The notes beneath the pieces are model-generated. The model had not been told where the DNA came from and made no database searches. It saw only the letters and a list, made by a program, of their open reading frames with translations. Positions 12,996 to 25,579 of a DNA stretch of 64,000 nucleotides are shown here, one piece after another (position 1 is the stretch's first letter; the number at the start of each line of letters is the position of its first letter). Source of the DNA: Oasisia sp. SBJ-2009 (taxonomy: Eukaryota > Annelida > Polychaeta > Sabellida > Siboglinidae); contig OZ024855.1 in assembly GCA_964017155.1 (NCBI GenBank), forward strand, positions 372,001 to 436,000. The letters are read 5' to 3'. The position numbers were made by a program, and so were the translations under genes.

Positions 12996-15538
12996 TTGTC
13001 GTTTTCCTCGATTTGTTTCCAAAAGTTGGCAAGACGACGCGCACGGTCAGTTGGTTTCGTCGAGAGAGTCGTAGTTACACTCCGTGCGTGTAATACGCCC
13101 GAGAAGACCGACCGGCGCGTCGAACTTGGCCGTTTCTCTCGATTCTCAAAACTGATCCCCCGTAGACGGAACGGACTTTGTCGTTTTCCTCGATTTGTGC
13201 AACTATCACCCTGTTAAGGTCGCCAAATGCCTCGTCACATCATCTAGTTAGTGGTTCATTATTACTCCCGCCGTTTACCCAGCGGTCGGCACGGAATTCT
13301 GTTGAAAAGAATGTAAACATACATTTATACTTCCCCAACTGATCCCCCGTAGACGGATCGGACTTTGTCGTTTTCCTCGATTTGTTTCCAAAAGTTGGCA
13401 AGACGACGCGCACGGTCAGTTGGTTTCGTGGAGAGAGTCGTAGTTACACTCCGTGCGTGGAATACGCCCGAGAAGACCGACCGGCGCGTCGAACTTTTCC
13501 GTTTCTCTCGATTCTCAAAACTGATCCCCCGTAGACGGATCGGACTTTGTCGTTTTCCTCGATTTGTGCAACTATCACCCTGTTAAGGTCGCCAAATGCC
13601 TCGTCACCTCATCTAGTTAGTGGTTCATTATTACTCCCGCCGTTTACCCAGCGGTCGGCACGGAATTCTGTTGAAAAGAATGTAAACATAATTCCCCAAC
13701 TGATCCCCCGTAGACGGATCGGACTTTGTCGTTTTCCTCGATTTATTTCCAAAAGTTGGCAAGACGACGCGCACGGTCAGTTGGTTTTGTCGAGAGAGTC
13801 GTAGTTACACTCCGTGCGTGGAATACGCCCGAGAAGACCGACCGGCGCGTCGAACTTGGCCTTTTCTCTCGATTCTCAAAACTGATCCCCCGTAGACGGA
13901 TCGGACTTTGTCGTTTTCCTCGATTTGTGCAACTATCACCCTGTTAAGGTCGCCAAATGCCTCGTCACCTTATCTAGTTAGTGGTTCGTTATTACTCCCG
14001 CCGTTTACCCAGCGGTCCGCACGGAATTCTGTTGAAAAGAATGTAAACATACTTCCCTAACTGATCCCCCGTAGACGGATCGGACTTTGTCGTTTTCCTC
14101 GATTTGTTTCCAAAAGTTGGCAAGACGACGCGCACGGTCAGTTGGTTTCGTGGAGAGAGTCGTAGTTACACTCCGTGCGTGGAATACGCCCGAGAAGACC
14201 GACCGGCGCGTCGAACTTTTCCGTTTCTCTCGATTCTCAAAACTGATCCCCCGTAGACGGATCGGACTTTGTCGTTTTCCTCGATTTGTGCAACTATCAC
14301 CCTGTTAAGGTCGCCAAATGCCTCGTCACCTCATCTAGTTAGTGGTTCATTATTACTCCCGCCGTTTACCCAGCGGTCGGCACGGAATTCTGTTGAAAAG
14401 AATGTAAACAGAATTCCCCAACTGATCCCCCGTAGACGGATCGGACTTTGTCGTTTTCCTCGATTTATTTCCAAAAGTTGGCAAGACGACGCGCACGGTC
14501 AGTTGGTTTTGTCGAGAGAGTCGTAGTTACACTCCGTGCGTGGAATACGCCCGAGAAGACCGACCGGCGCGTCGAACTTGGCCTTTTCTCTCGATTCTCA
14601 AAACTGATCCCCCGTAGACGGATCGGACTTTGTCGTTTTGCTCGATTTGTGCAACAATCACCCTGTTAAGGTCGCCAAATGTCTTGACACCTCATCTAGT
14701 TAGTGGTTCATTATTACTCCCGCCGTTTACCCAGCGGTCGGCACGGAATTATGTTGAAAAGAATGTAAACAGATATTTACGCTTCCCCTACTGATCCCCC
14801 GTAGACGGATCGGACTTTGTCGTTTTCCTCGATTTGTTTCCAAAAGTTGGCAAGACGACGCGCACGGTTAGTTGGTTTCGTCGATAGAGTCGTAGTTACA
14901 CTCCGTGCGTGTAATACGCCCGAGAAGACCGACCGGCGCGTCGAACTTGGCCGTTTCTCTCGATTCTCAAAACTGATCCCCCGTAGACGGATCAGACTTT
15001 GTCGTTTTCCTCGATTTGTGCAACTATCACCCTGTTAAGGTCGCCAAATGCCTCGTCACCTTATCTAGTTAGTGGTTCGTTATTACTCCCGCCGTTTACC
15101 CAGCGGTCCGCACGGAATTCTGTTGAAAAGAATGTAAACATACTTCCCTAACTGATCCCCCGTAGACGGATCGGACTTTGTCGTTTTCCTCGATTTGTTT
15201 CCAAAAGTTGGCAAGACGACGCGCACGGTCAGTTGGTTTCGTCGAGAGAGTCGTAGTTACACCCCTTGCGTGGCACACGCCCGAGAATACCGACCGGCGC
15301 GTGGAACTTGGCCTTTTCTCTCGATTCTCAAAACTGATCCCCCGTAGACGGATCGGACTTTGTCGTTTTGCTCGATTTGTGCAACTATCACCCTGTTAAG
15401 GTCGCCAAATGCCTCGTCACCTCATCTAGTTAGTGGTTCATTATTACTCCCGCCGTTTACCCAGCGGTCGGCACGGAATTCTGTTGAAAAGAATGTAAAC
15501 AGAATTCCCCAACTGATCCCCCGTAGACGGATCGGACT
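12996..15538 (+). repeat. Second copy of the J-I-K / I-K-M-B block (2543 bp)
   Basis: Monomers start at 12996 (J), 13365 (I), 13726 (K), 14087 (I), 14448 (K), 14817 (M) and 15178 (B). The first three monomers match 9715-10805 at an offset of 3281. The last four match 11175-12626 at an offset of 2912, because the 369-bp chimera is missing here. Shared private changes (gacggaacgg, cgtcacatcatc, cagatatttacgc, gatcagac) show common descent. Confidence 0.88.
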
Positions 15539-18097
15539 TTGTCGTTTTCCTCGATTTGTTTCCAAAAGTTGGCAAGACGACGCGCACGGTCAGTTGGTTT
15601 CGTCGAGAGAGTCGTTGTTACACCCCTTGCGTGGCACACGCCCGAGAAGACCGACCGGCGCGTCGAACTTGGCCGTTTCTCTCGATTCTCAAAACTGATC
15701 CCCCGTAGACGTATCGGACTTTGTCGTTTTCCTCGATTTGTGCAACTATCACCCTGTTAAGGTCGCCAAATGCCTCGTCACCTCATCTAGTTAGTGGTTC
15801 ATTATTACTCCCGCCGTTTACCCAGCGGTCGGCACGGAATTCTGTTGAAAAGAATGTAAACATACATTTACGCTTCCCCAACTGATCCCCCGTAGACGGA
15901 TCGGACTTTGTCGTTTTCCTCGATTTATTTCCAAAAGTTGGCAAGACGACGCGCACGGTCAGTTGGTTTTGTCGAGAGAGTCGTAGTTACACTCCGTGCG
16001 TGGAATACGCCCGAGAAGTCCGACCGGCGCGTCGAACTTGCCCGTTTGTCTCGATTCTCAAAACTGATCCCCCGTAGACGGATCGGACTTTGTCGTTTTC
16101 CTCGATTTGTGCAACTATCACCCTGTTAAAGTCGCCAAATGCCTCGTCACCTCATCTAGTTAGTGGTTCGTTATTACTCCCGCCGTTTACCCAGCGGTCC
16201 GCACGGAATTCTGTTGAAAAGAATGTAAACATACTTCCCTAACTGATCCCCCGTAGACGGATCGGACTTTGTCGTTTTCCTCGATTTGTTTCCAAAAGTT
16301 GGCAAGACGACGCGCACGGTCAGTTGGTTTCGTCGAGAGAGTCGTAGTTACAACCCTTGCGTGGCACACGCCCGAGAATACCGACCGGCGCGTGGAACTT
16401 GGCCTTTTCTCTCGATTCTCAAAACTGATCCCCCGTAGACGGATCGGACTTTGTCGTTTTGCTCGATTTGTGCAACTATCACCCTGTTAAGGTCGCCAAA
16501 TGTCTTGACACCTCATCTAGTTAGTGGTTCATTATTACTCCCGCCGTTTACCCAGCGGTCGGCACGGAATTCTGTTGAAAAGAATGTAAACAGACATTTA
16601 CGCTTCCCCAACTGATCCCCCGTAGACGGATCGGACTTTGTCGTTTTCCTCGATTTGTTTCCAAAAGTTGGCAAGACGACGCGCACGGTCAGTTGGTTTC
16701 GTCGATAGAGTCGTAGTTACACTCCGTGCGTGTAATACGCCCGAGAAGACCGACCGGCGCGTCGAACTTGGCCGTTTCTCTCGATTCTCAAAACTGATCC
16801 CCCGTAGACGGATCGGACTTTGTCGTTTTGCTCGATTTGTGCAACTATCACCCTGTTAAGGTCGCCAAATGCCTCGTCACCTCATCTAGTTAGTGGTTCA
16901 TTATTACTCCCGCCGTTTACCCAGCGGTCGGCACGGAATTCTGTTGAAAAGAATGTAAACATACATTTACGCTTCCCCAACTGATCCCCCGTAGACGGAT
17001 CGGACTTTGTCGTTTTCCTCGATTTATTTCCAAAAGTTGGCAAGACGACGCGCACGGTCAGTTGGTTTTGTCGAGAGAGTCGTAGTTACACTCCGTGCGT
17101 GGAATACGCCCGAGAAGTCCGACCGGCGCGTCGAACTTGCCCGTTTGTCTCGATTCTCAAAACTGATCCCCCGTAGACGGATCGGACTTTGTCGTTTTCC
17201 TCGATTTGTGCAACTATCACCCTGTTAAAGTCGCCAAATGCCTCGTCACCTCATCTAGTTAGTGGTTCGTTATTACTCCCGCCGTTTACCCAGCGGTCCG
17301 CACGGAATTCTGTTGAAAAGAATGTAAACATACTTCCCTAACTGATCCCCCGTAGACGGATCGGACTTTGTCGTTTTCCTCGATTTGTTTCCAAAAGTTG
17401 GCAAGACGACGCGCACGGTCAGTTGGTTTCGTCGAGAGAGTCGTAGTTACAACCCTTGCGTGGCACACGCCCGAGAATACCGACCGGCGCGTGGAACTTG
17501 GCCTTTTCTCTCGATTCTCAAAACTGATCCCCCGTAGACGGATCGGACTTTGTCGTTTTGCTCGATTTGTGCAACTATCACCCTGTTAAGGTCGCCAAAT
17601 GTCTTGACACCTCATCTAGTTAGTGGTTCATTATTACTCCCGCCGTTTACCCAGCGGTCGGCACGGAATTCTGTTGAAAAGAATGTAAACAGATATTTAC
17701 GCTTCCCCAACTGATCCCCCGTAGACGGATCGGACTTTGTCGTTTTCCTCGATTTGTTTCCAAAAGTTGGCAAGACGACGCGCACGGTCAGTTGGTTTCG
17801 TCGATAGAGTCGTAGTTACACTCCGTGCGTGTAATACGCCCGAGAAGACCGACCGGCGCGTCGAACTTGGCCGTTTCTCTCGATTCTCAAAACTGATCCC
17901 CCGTAGACGGATCGGACTTTGTCGTTTTGCTCGATTTGTGCAACTATCACCCTGTTAAGGTCGCCAAATGCCTCGTCACCTCATCTAGTTAGTGGTTCAT
18001 TATTACTCCCGCCGTTTACCCAGCGGTCGGCACGGAATTCTGTTGAAAAGAATGTAAACAGAATTCCCCAACTGATCCCCCGTAGACGGATCGGACT
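15539..18097 (+). repeat. Dt followed by two A-L-F trimers
   Basis: The Dt copy is at 15539. Trimers are 15908 (A), 16269 (L), 16638 (F) and 17007 (A), 17368 (L), 17737 (F), offset 1099 bp. The first F is the long form and the second the short form, so the second trimer is 1091 bp. The second copy has cagatatttacgc near 17691, where the first has cagacatttacgc. Confidence 0.88.
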
Positions 18098-19557
18098 TTG
18101 TCGTTTTCCTCGATTTGTTTCCAAAAGTTGGCAAGACGACGCGCACGGTTAGTTGGTTTCGTCGAGAGAGTCGTAGTTACACTCCGTGCGTGGAATACGC
18201 CCGAGAAGTCCGACCGGCGCGTCGAACTTGGCCGTTTCTCTCGATTCTCAAAACTGATCCCCCGTAGACGGATCGGACTTTGTCGTTTTCCTCGATTTGT
18301 GCAACTATCACCCTGTTAAGGTCGCCAAATGCCTCGTCACCTCATCTAGTTAGTGGTTCATTATTACTCCCGCCGTTTACCCAGCGGTCGGCACGGAATT
18401 CTGTTGAAAAGAATGTAAACAGAATTCCCCAACTGATCCCCCGTAGACGGATCGGACTTTGTCGTTTTCCTCGATTTGTTTCCAAAAGTTGGCAAGACGA
18501 CGCGCACGGTCAGTTGGTTTCGTCGAGAGAGTCGTTGTTACACCCCTTGCGTGGCACACGCCCGAGAAGACCGACCGGCGCGTCGAACTTGGCCGTTTCT
18601 CTCGATTCTCAAAACTGATCCCCCGTAGACGTATCGGACTTTGTCGTTTTCCTCGATTTGTGCAACTATCACCCTGTTAAGGTCGCCAAATGCCTCGTCA
18701 CCTCATCTAGTTAGTGGTTCATTATTACTCCCGCCGTTTACCCAGCGGTCGGCACGGAATTATGTTGAAAAGAATGTAAACATACATTTACGCTTCCCCA
18801 ACTGATCCCCCGTAGACGGATCGGACTTTGTCGTTTTCCTCGATTTGTTTCCAAAAGTTGGCAAGACGACGCGCACGGTTAGTTGGTTTCGTCGAGAGAG
18901 TCGTAGTTACACTCCGTGCGTGGAATACGCCCGAGAAGTCCGACCGGCGCGTCGAACTTGGCCGTTTCTCTCGATTCTCAAAACTGATCCCCCGTAGACG
19001 GATCGGACTTTGTCGTTTTCCTCGATTTGTGCAACTATCACCCTGTTAAGGTCGCCAAATGCCTCGTCACCTCATCTAGTTAGTGGTTCATTATTACTCC
19101 CGCCGTTTACCCAGCGGTCGGCACGGAATTCTGTTGAAAAGAATGTAAACAGAATTCCCCAACTGATCCCCCGTAGACGGATCGGACTTTGTCGTTTTCC
19201 TCGATTTGTTTCCAAAAGTTGGCAAGACGACGCGCACGGTCAGTTGGTTTCGTCGAGAGAGTCGTTGTTACACCCCTTGCGTGGCACACGCCCGAGAAGA
19301 CCGACCGGCGCGTCGAACTTGGCCGTTTCTCTCGATTCTCAAAACTGATCCCCCGTAGACGTATCGGACTTTGTCGTTTTCCTCGATTTGTGCAACTATC
19401 ACCCTGTTAAGGTCGCCAAATGCCTCGTCACCTCATCTAGTTAGTGGTTCATTATTACTCCCGCCGTTTACCCAGCGGTCGGCACGGAATTATGTTGAAA
19501 AGAATGTAAACATACATTTACGCTTCCCCAACTGATCCCCCGTAGACGGATCGGACT
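18098..19557 (+). repeat. Two G-Dt dimers (730 bp each)
   Basis: Dimer copies are 18098 (G) + 18459 (Dt) and 18828 (G) + 19189 (Dt), offset 730 bp. I see no difference between them by eye, and both Dt copies end with ggaattatg in arm 2. This is a very recent tandem duplication. A third G-Dt pair lies at 21379-22108. Confidence 0.9.
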
Positions 19558-21378
19558 TTGTCGTTTTCCTCGATTTATTTCCAAAAGTTGGCAAGACGAC
19601 GCGCACGGTCAGTTGGTTTTGTCGAGAGAGTCGTAGTTACACTCCGTGCGTGGAATACGCCCGAGAAGTCCGACCGGCGCGTCGAACTTGCCCGTTTGTC
19701 TCGATTCTCAAAACTGATCCCCCGTAGACGGATCGGACTTTGTCGTTTTCCTCGATTTGTGCAACTATCACCCTGTTAAAGTCGCCAAATGCCTCGTCAC
19801 CTCATCTAGTTAGTGGTTCGTTATTACTCCCGCCGTTTACCCAGCGGTCCGCACGGAATTCTGTTGAAAAGAATGTAAACATACTTCCCTAACTGATCCC
19901 CCGTAGACGGATCGGACTTTGTCGTTTTCCTCGATTTGTTTCCAAAAGTTGGCAAGACGACGCGCACGGTCAGTTGGTTTCGTCGAGAGAGTCGTAGTTA
20001 CAACCCTTGCGTGGCACACGCCCGAGAATACCGACCGGCGCGTGGAACTTGGCCTTTTCTCTCGATTCTCAAAACTGATCCCCCGTAGACGGATCGGACT
20101 TTGTCGTTTTGCTCGATTTGTGCAACTATCACCCTGTTAAGGTCGCCAAATGTCTTGACACCTCATCTAGTTAGTGGTTCATTATTACTCCCGCCGTTTA
20201 CCCAGCGGTCGGCACGGAATTCTGTTGAAAAGAATGTAAACAGACATTTACGCTTCCCCAACTGATCCCCCGTAGACGGATCGGACTTTGTCGTTTTCCT
20301 CGATTTGTTTCCAAAAGTTGGCAAGACGACGCGCACGGTCAGTTGGTTTCGTCGAGAGAGTCGTAGTTACAACCCTTGCGTGGCACACGCCCGAGAATAC
20401 CGACCGGCGCGTGGAACTTGGCCTTTTCTCTCGATTCTCAAAACTGATCCCCCGTAGACGGATCGGACTTTGTCGTTTTGCTCGATTTGTGCAACTATCA
20501 CCCTGTTAAGGTCGCCAAATGTCTTGACACCTCATCTAGTTAGTGGTTCATTATTACTCCCGCCGTTTACCCAGCGGTCGGCACGGAATTCTGTTGAAAA
20601 GAATGTAAACAGACATTTACGCTTCCCCAACTGATCCCCCGTAGACGGATCGGACTTTGTCGTTTTCCTCGATTTGTTTCCAAAAGTTGGCAAGACGACG
20701 CGCACGGTCAGTTGGTTTCGTCGATAGAGTCGTAGTTACACTCCGTGCGTGTAATACGCCCGAGAAGACCGACCGGCGCGTCGAACTTGGCCGTTTCTCT
20801 CGATTCTCAAAACTGATCCCCCGTAGACGGATCGGACTTTGTCGTTTTGCTCGATTTGTGCAACTATCACCCTGTTAAGGTCGCCAAATGCCTCGTCACC
20901 TCATCTAGTTAGTGGTTCATTATTACTCCCGCCGTTTACCCAGCGGTCGGCACGGAATTATGTTGAAAAGAATGTAAACAGAATTCCCCAACTGATCCCC
21001 CGTAGACGGATCGGACTTTGTCGTTTTCCTCGATTTGTTTCCAAAAGTTGGCAAGACGACGCGCACGGTCAGTTGGTTTCGTCGAGAGAGTCGTAGTTAC
21101 ACTCCGTGCGTGTAATACGCCCGAGAAGACCGACCGGCGCGTCGAACTTGGCCGTTTGTTTCGATTCTCAAAACTGATCCCCCGTAGACGGATCGGACTT
21201 TGTCGTTTTCCTCGATTTGTGCAACTATCACCCTGTTAAGGTCGCCAAATGCCTCGTCACCTCATCTAGTTAGTGGTTCATTATTACTCCCGCCGTTTAC
21301 CCAGCGGTCGGCACGGAATTCTGTTGAAAAGAATGTAAACAGAATTCCCCAACTGATCCCCCGTAGACGGATCGGACT
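19558..21378 (+). repeat. A-L-L-F-J block
   Basis: Monomers start at 19558 (A), 19919 (L), 20288 (L), 20657 (F) and 21018 (J). The two L copies are a 369-bp tandem duplication; the first is preceded by a catactt tail and the second by cagacattt. The J copy has a private cgtttgtttcg that reappears in the J at 23208. Together with the preceding G-Dt this is one unit of the 2551-bp repeat. Confidence 0.86.
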
Positions 21379-23568
21379 TTGTCGTTTTCCTCGATTTGTT
21401 TCCAAAAGTTGGCAAGACGACGCGCACGGTTAGTTGGTTTCGTCGAGAGAGTCGTAGTTACACTCCGTGCGTGGAATACGCCCGAGAAGTCCGACCGGCG
21501 CGTCGAACTTGGCCGTTTCTCTCGATTCTCAAAACTGATCCCCCGTAGACGGATCGGACTTTGTCGTTTTCCTCGATTTGTGCAACTATCACCCTGTTAA
21601 GGTCGCCAAATGCCTCGTCACCTCATCTAGTTAGTGGTTCATTATTACTCCCGCCGTTTACCCAGCGGTCGGCACGGAATTCTGTTGAAAAGAATGTAAA
21701 CAGAATTCCCCAACTGATCCCCCGTAGACGGATCGGACTTTGTCGTTTTCCTCGATTTGTTTCCAAAAGTTGGCAAGACGACGCGCACGGTCAGTTGGTT
21801 TCGTCGAGAGAGTCGTTGTTACACCCCTTGCGTGGCACACGCCCGAGAAGACCGACCGGCGCGTCGAACTTGGCCGTTTCTCTCGATTCTCAAAACTGAT
21901 CCCCCGTAGACGTATCGGACTTTGTCGTTTTCCTCGATTTGTGCAACTATCACCCTGTTAAGGTCGCCAAATGCCTCGTCACCTCATCTAGTTAGTGGTT
22001 CATTATTACTCCCGCCGTTTACCCAGCGGTCGGCACGGAATTCTGTTGAAAAGAATGTAAACATACATTTACGCTTCCCCAACTGATCCCCCGTAGACGG
22101 ATCGGACTTTGTCGTTTTCCTCGATTTATTTCCAAAAGTTGGCAAGACGACGCGCACGGTCAGTTGGTTTTGTCGAGAGAGTCGTAGTTACACTCCGTGC
22201 GTGGAATACGCCCGAGAAGTCCGACGGGCGCGTCGAACTTGCCCGTTTGTCTCGATTCTCAAAACTGATCCCCCGTAGACGGATCGGACTTTGTCGTTTT
22301 CCTCGATTTGTGCAACTATCACCCTGTTAAAGTCGCCAAATGCCTCGTCACCTCATCTAGTTAGTGGTTCGTTATTACTCCCGCCGTTTACCCAGCGGTC
22401 CGCACGGAATTCTGTTGAAAAGAATGTAAACATACTTCCCTAACTGATCCCCCGTAGACGGATCGGACTTTGTCGTTTTCCTCGATTTGTTTCCAAAAGT
22501 TGGCAAGACGACGCGCACGGTCAGTTGGTTTCGTCGAGAGAGTCGTAGTTACAACCCTTGCGTGGCACACGCCCGAGAATACCGACCGGCGCGTGGAACT
22601 TGGCCTTTTCTCTCGATTCTCAAAACTGATCCCCCGTAGACGGATCGGACTTTGTCGTTTTGCTCGATTTGTGCAACTATCACCCTGTTAAGGTCGCCAA
22701 ATGTCTTGACACCTCATCTAGTTAGTGGTTCATTATTACTCCCGCCGTTTACCCAGCGGTCGGCACGGAATTCTGTTGAAAAGAATGTAAACAGACATTT
22801 ACGCTTCCCCAACTGATCCCCCGTAGACGGATCGGACTTTGTCGTTTTCCTCGATTTGTTTCCAAAAGTTGGCAAGACGACGCGCACGGTCAGTTGGTTT
22901 CGTCGAGAGAGTCGTAGTTACAACCCTTGCGTGGCACACGCCCGAGAATACCGACCGGCGCGTGGAACTTGGCCTTTTCTCTCGATTCTCAAAACTGATC
23001 CCCCGTAGACGGATCGGACTTTGTCGTTTTGCTCGATTTGTGCAACTATCACCCTGTTAAGGTCGCCAAATGTCTTGACACCTCATCTAGTTAGTGGTTC
23101 ATTATTACTCCCGCCGTTTACCCAGCGGTCGGCACGGAATTCTGTTGAAAAGAATGTAAACAGACATTTACGCTTCCCCAACTGATCCCCCGTAGACGGA
23201 TCGGACTTTGTCGTTTTCCTCGATTTGTTTCCAAAAGTTGGCAAGACGACGCGCACGGTCAGTTGGTTTCGTCGAGAGAGTCGTAGTTACACTCCGTGCG
23301 TGTAATACGCCCGAGAAGACCGACCGGCGCGTCGAACTTGGCCGTTTGTTTCGATTCTCAAAACTGATCCCCCGTAGACGGATCGGACTTTGTCGTTTTC
23401 CTCGATTTGTGCAACTATCACCCTGTTAAGGTCGCCAAATGCCTTGTCACCTCATCTAGTTAGTGGTTCGTTATTACTCCCGCCGTTTACCCAGCGGTCC
23501 GCACGGAATTCTGTTGAAAAGAATGTAAACATACTTCCCTAACTGATCCCCCGTAGACGGATCGGACT
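21379..23568 (+). repeat. G-Dt-A-L-L-J, second unit of the 2551-bp repeat
   Basis: Monomers start at 21379 (G), 21740 (Dt), 22109 (A), 22470 (L), 22839 (L) and 23208 (J). The first five match 18828-20656 at an offset of 2551 bp. The unit then goes directly to J, without the F present in the first unit. The A copy has a private ccgacgggcg near 22226. Confidence 0.86.
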
Positions 23569-23750
23569 TTGTCGTTTTCCTCGATTTGTTTCCAAAAGTT
23601 GGCAAGACGACGCGCACGGTCAGTTGGTTTCGTCGAGAGAGTCGTAGTTACACCCCTTGCGTGGCACACGCCCGAGAATACCGACCGGCGCGTGGAACTT
23701 GGCCTTTTCTCTCGATTCTCAAAACTGATCCCCCGTAGACGGATCGGACT
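23569..23750 (+). repeat. Half-monomer: arm 1 without arm 2 (182 bp)
   Basis: This type-B arm 1 runs directly into another arm 1 (type C, 23751). After ggccttttctctcgattctcaaaactg the 49-bp box is followed by ttccaaaag instead of gcaactatc. The 187- or 179-bp arm 2 is missing exactly from box to box, as expected from recombination between the two boxes of a monomer or of neighbouring monomers. It also marks the junction between zones II and III. Confidence 0.95.
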
Positions 23751-25579
23751 TTGTCGTTTTCCTCGATTTGTTTCCAAAAGTTGGCAAGACGACGCGCACG
23801 GTCAGTTGGTTTCGTCGATAGAGTCGTAGTTACACTCCGTGCGTGGAATACGCCCGAGAAGACCGACCGGCGCGTCGAACTTGGCCATTTCTCTCGATTC
23901 TCAAAACTGATCCCCCGTAGACGGATCGGACTTTGTCGTTTTCCTCGATTTGTGCAACTATCACCCTGTTAAGGTCGCCAAATGCCTCGTCACCTCATCT
24001 AGTTAGTGGTTCATTATTACTCCCGCCGTTTACCCAGCGGTCGGCACGGAATTCTGTTGAAAAGAAAGTAAACATACACTTACGCTTCCCCAACTGATCC
24101 CCCGTAGACGGATCGGACTTTGTCGTTTTCCTCGATTTATTTCCAAAAGTTGGCAAGACGACGCGCACGGTCAGTTGGTTTTGTCGAGAGAGTCGTAGTT
24201 ACACTCCGTGCGTGGAATACGCCCGAGAAGTCCGACCGGCGCGTCGAACTTGCCCGTTTGTCTCGATTCTCAAAACTGATCCCCCGTAGACGGATCGGAC
24301 TTTGTCGTTTTCCTCGATTTGTGCAACTATCACCCTGTTAAGGTCGCCAAATGCCTCGTCACCTCATCTAGTTAGTGGTTCGTTATTACTCCCGCCGTTT
24401 ACCCAGCGGTCCGCACGGAATTCTGTTGAAAAGAATGTAAACATACTTCCCTAACTGATCCCCCGTAGACGGATCGGACTTTGTCGTTTTCCTCGATTTG
24501 TTTCCAAAAGTTGGCAAGACGACGCGCACGGTCAGTTGGTTTCGTCGAGAGAGTCGTAGTAACACCCCTTGCGTGGCACACGCCCGAGAATACCGACCGG
24601 CGCGTGGAACTTGGCCTTTTCTCTCGATTCTCAAAACTGATCCCCCGTAGACGGATCGGACTTTGTCGTTTTGCTCGATTTGTGCAACTATCACCCTGTT
24701 AAGGTCGCCAAATGTCTTGACACCTCATCTAGTTAGTGGTTCATTATTACTCCCGCCGTTTACCCAGCGGTCGGCACGGAATTCTGTTGAAAAGAATGTA
24801 AACAGACATTTACGCTTCCCCAACTGATCCCCCGTAGACGGATCGGACTTTGTCGTTTTCCTCGATTTGTTTCCAAAAGTTGGCAAGACGACGCGCACGG
24901 TCAGTTGGTTTCGTCGATAGAGTCGTAGTTACACTCCGTGCGTGGAATACGCCCGAGAAGACCGACCGGCGCGTCGAACTTGGCCATTTCTCTCGATTCT
25001 CAAAACTGATCCCCCGTAGACGGATCGGACTTTGTCGTTTTCCTCGATTTGTGCAACTATCACCCTGTTAAGGTCGCCAAATGCCTCGTCACCTCATCTA
25101 GTTAGTGGTTCATTATTACTCCCGCCGTTTACCCAGCGGTCGCCACGGAATTCTGTTGAAAAGAATGTAAACAGACTTCCCCAACTGATCCCCCGTAGAC
25201 GGATCGGACTTTGTCGTTTTCCTCGATTTGTTTCCAAAAGTTGGCAAGACGACGCGCACGGTCAGTTGGTTTCGTCGAGAGAGTCGTAGTTACACCCCTT
25301 GCGTGGCACACGCCCGAGAAGACCGACCGGCGCGTCGAACTTGGCCGTTTCTCTCGATTCTCAAAACTGATCCCCCGTAGACGGATCGGACTTTGTCGTT
25401 TTGCTCGATTTGTGCAACTATCACCCTGTTAAGGTCGCCAAATGTCTTGACACCTCATCTAGTTAGTCGTTCATTATTACTCCCGCCGTTTACCCAGCGG
25501 TCGGCACGGAATTATGTTGAAAAGAATGTAAACAGACATTTACGCTTCCCCAACTGATCCCCCGTGGACGGATCGGACT
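23751..25579 (+). repeat. C + A-B-C-D module
   Basis: Monomers start at 23751 (C), 24120 (A), 24481 (B), 24850 (C) and 25211 (D). The C before A has the tail gaaagtaaacatacactt, which in zone III nearly always precedes A. Type B here reads gtagtaacacccc, the zone III/IV form, rather than the gtagttacacccc of zones I and II. The D copy has a private ttagtcgttc near 25468. Confidence 0.88.

Larger units (their letters stand above)
1..15538 (+). repeat. Zone I of the array: J-I-K-Dt-A-L higher-order repeats
   Basis: This zone is defined by types I, J, K and Dt, which are rare or absent to the right. Type I (ttcgtggagag, cttttccg) occurs only here, from 2375 to the copy at 14087. Its core is a 2206-bp hexamer, followed by a duplicated block containing type M. 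The first 2.4 kb is less regular. The boundary with zone II is a change of monomer types with no break in the tandem phase. Confidence 0.85.
15539..23750 (+). repeat. Zone II of the array: short local expansions of A, L, F, G, Dt
   Basis: This zone lacks types I and K and is rich in L, G, F and Dt. It shows small tandem duplications (A-L-F, G-Dt, L-L) nested in a larger 2551-bp repeat. All four Dt copies here (15539, 18459, 19189, 21740) carry gtcgttgtt in place of gtcgtagtt, which marks them as one lineage. It ends with a half-monomer at 23569-23750. Confidence 0.82.

Noticed and set aside
15360..15698. Longer 112-codon frame, also at 18280, 19010 and 21561
   Set aside because: It is longer only because the A to T change in gtcgtagtt removes a stop. 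It is useful as a lineage marker, not as a gene.
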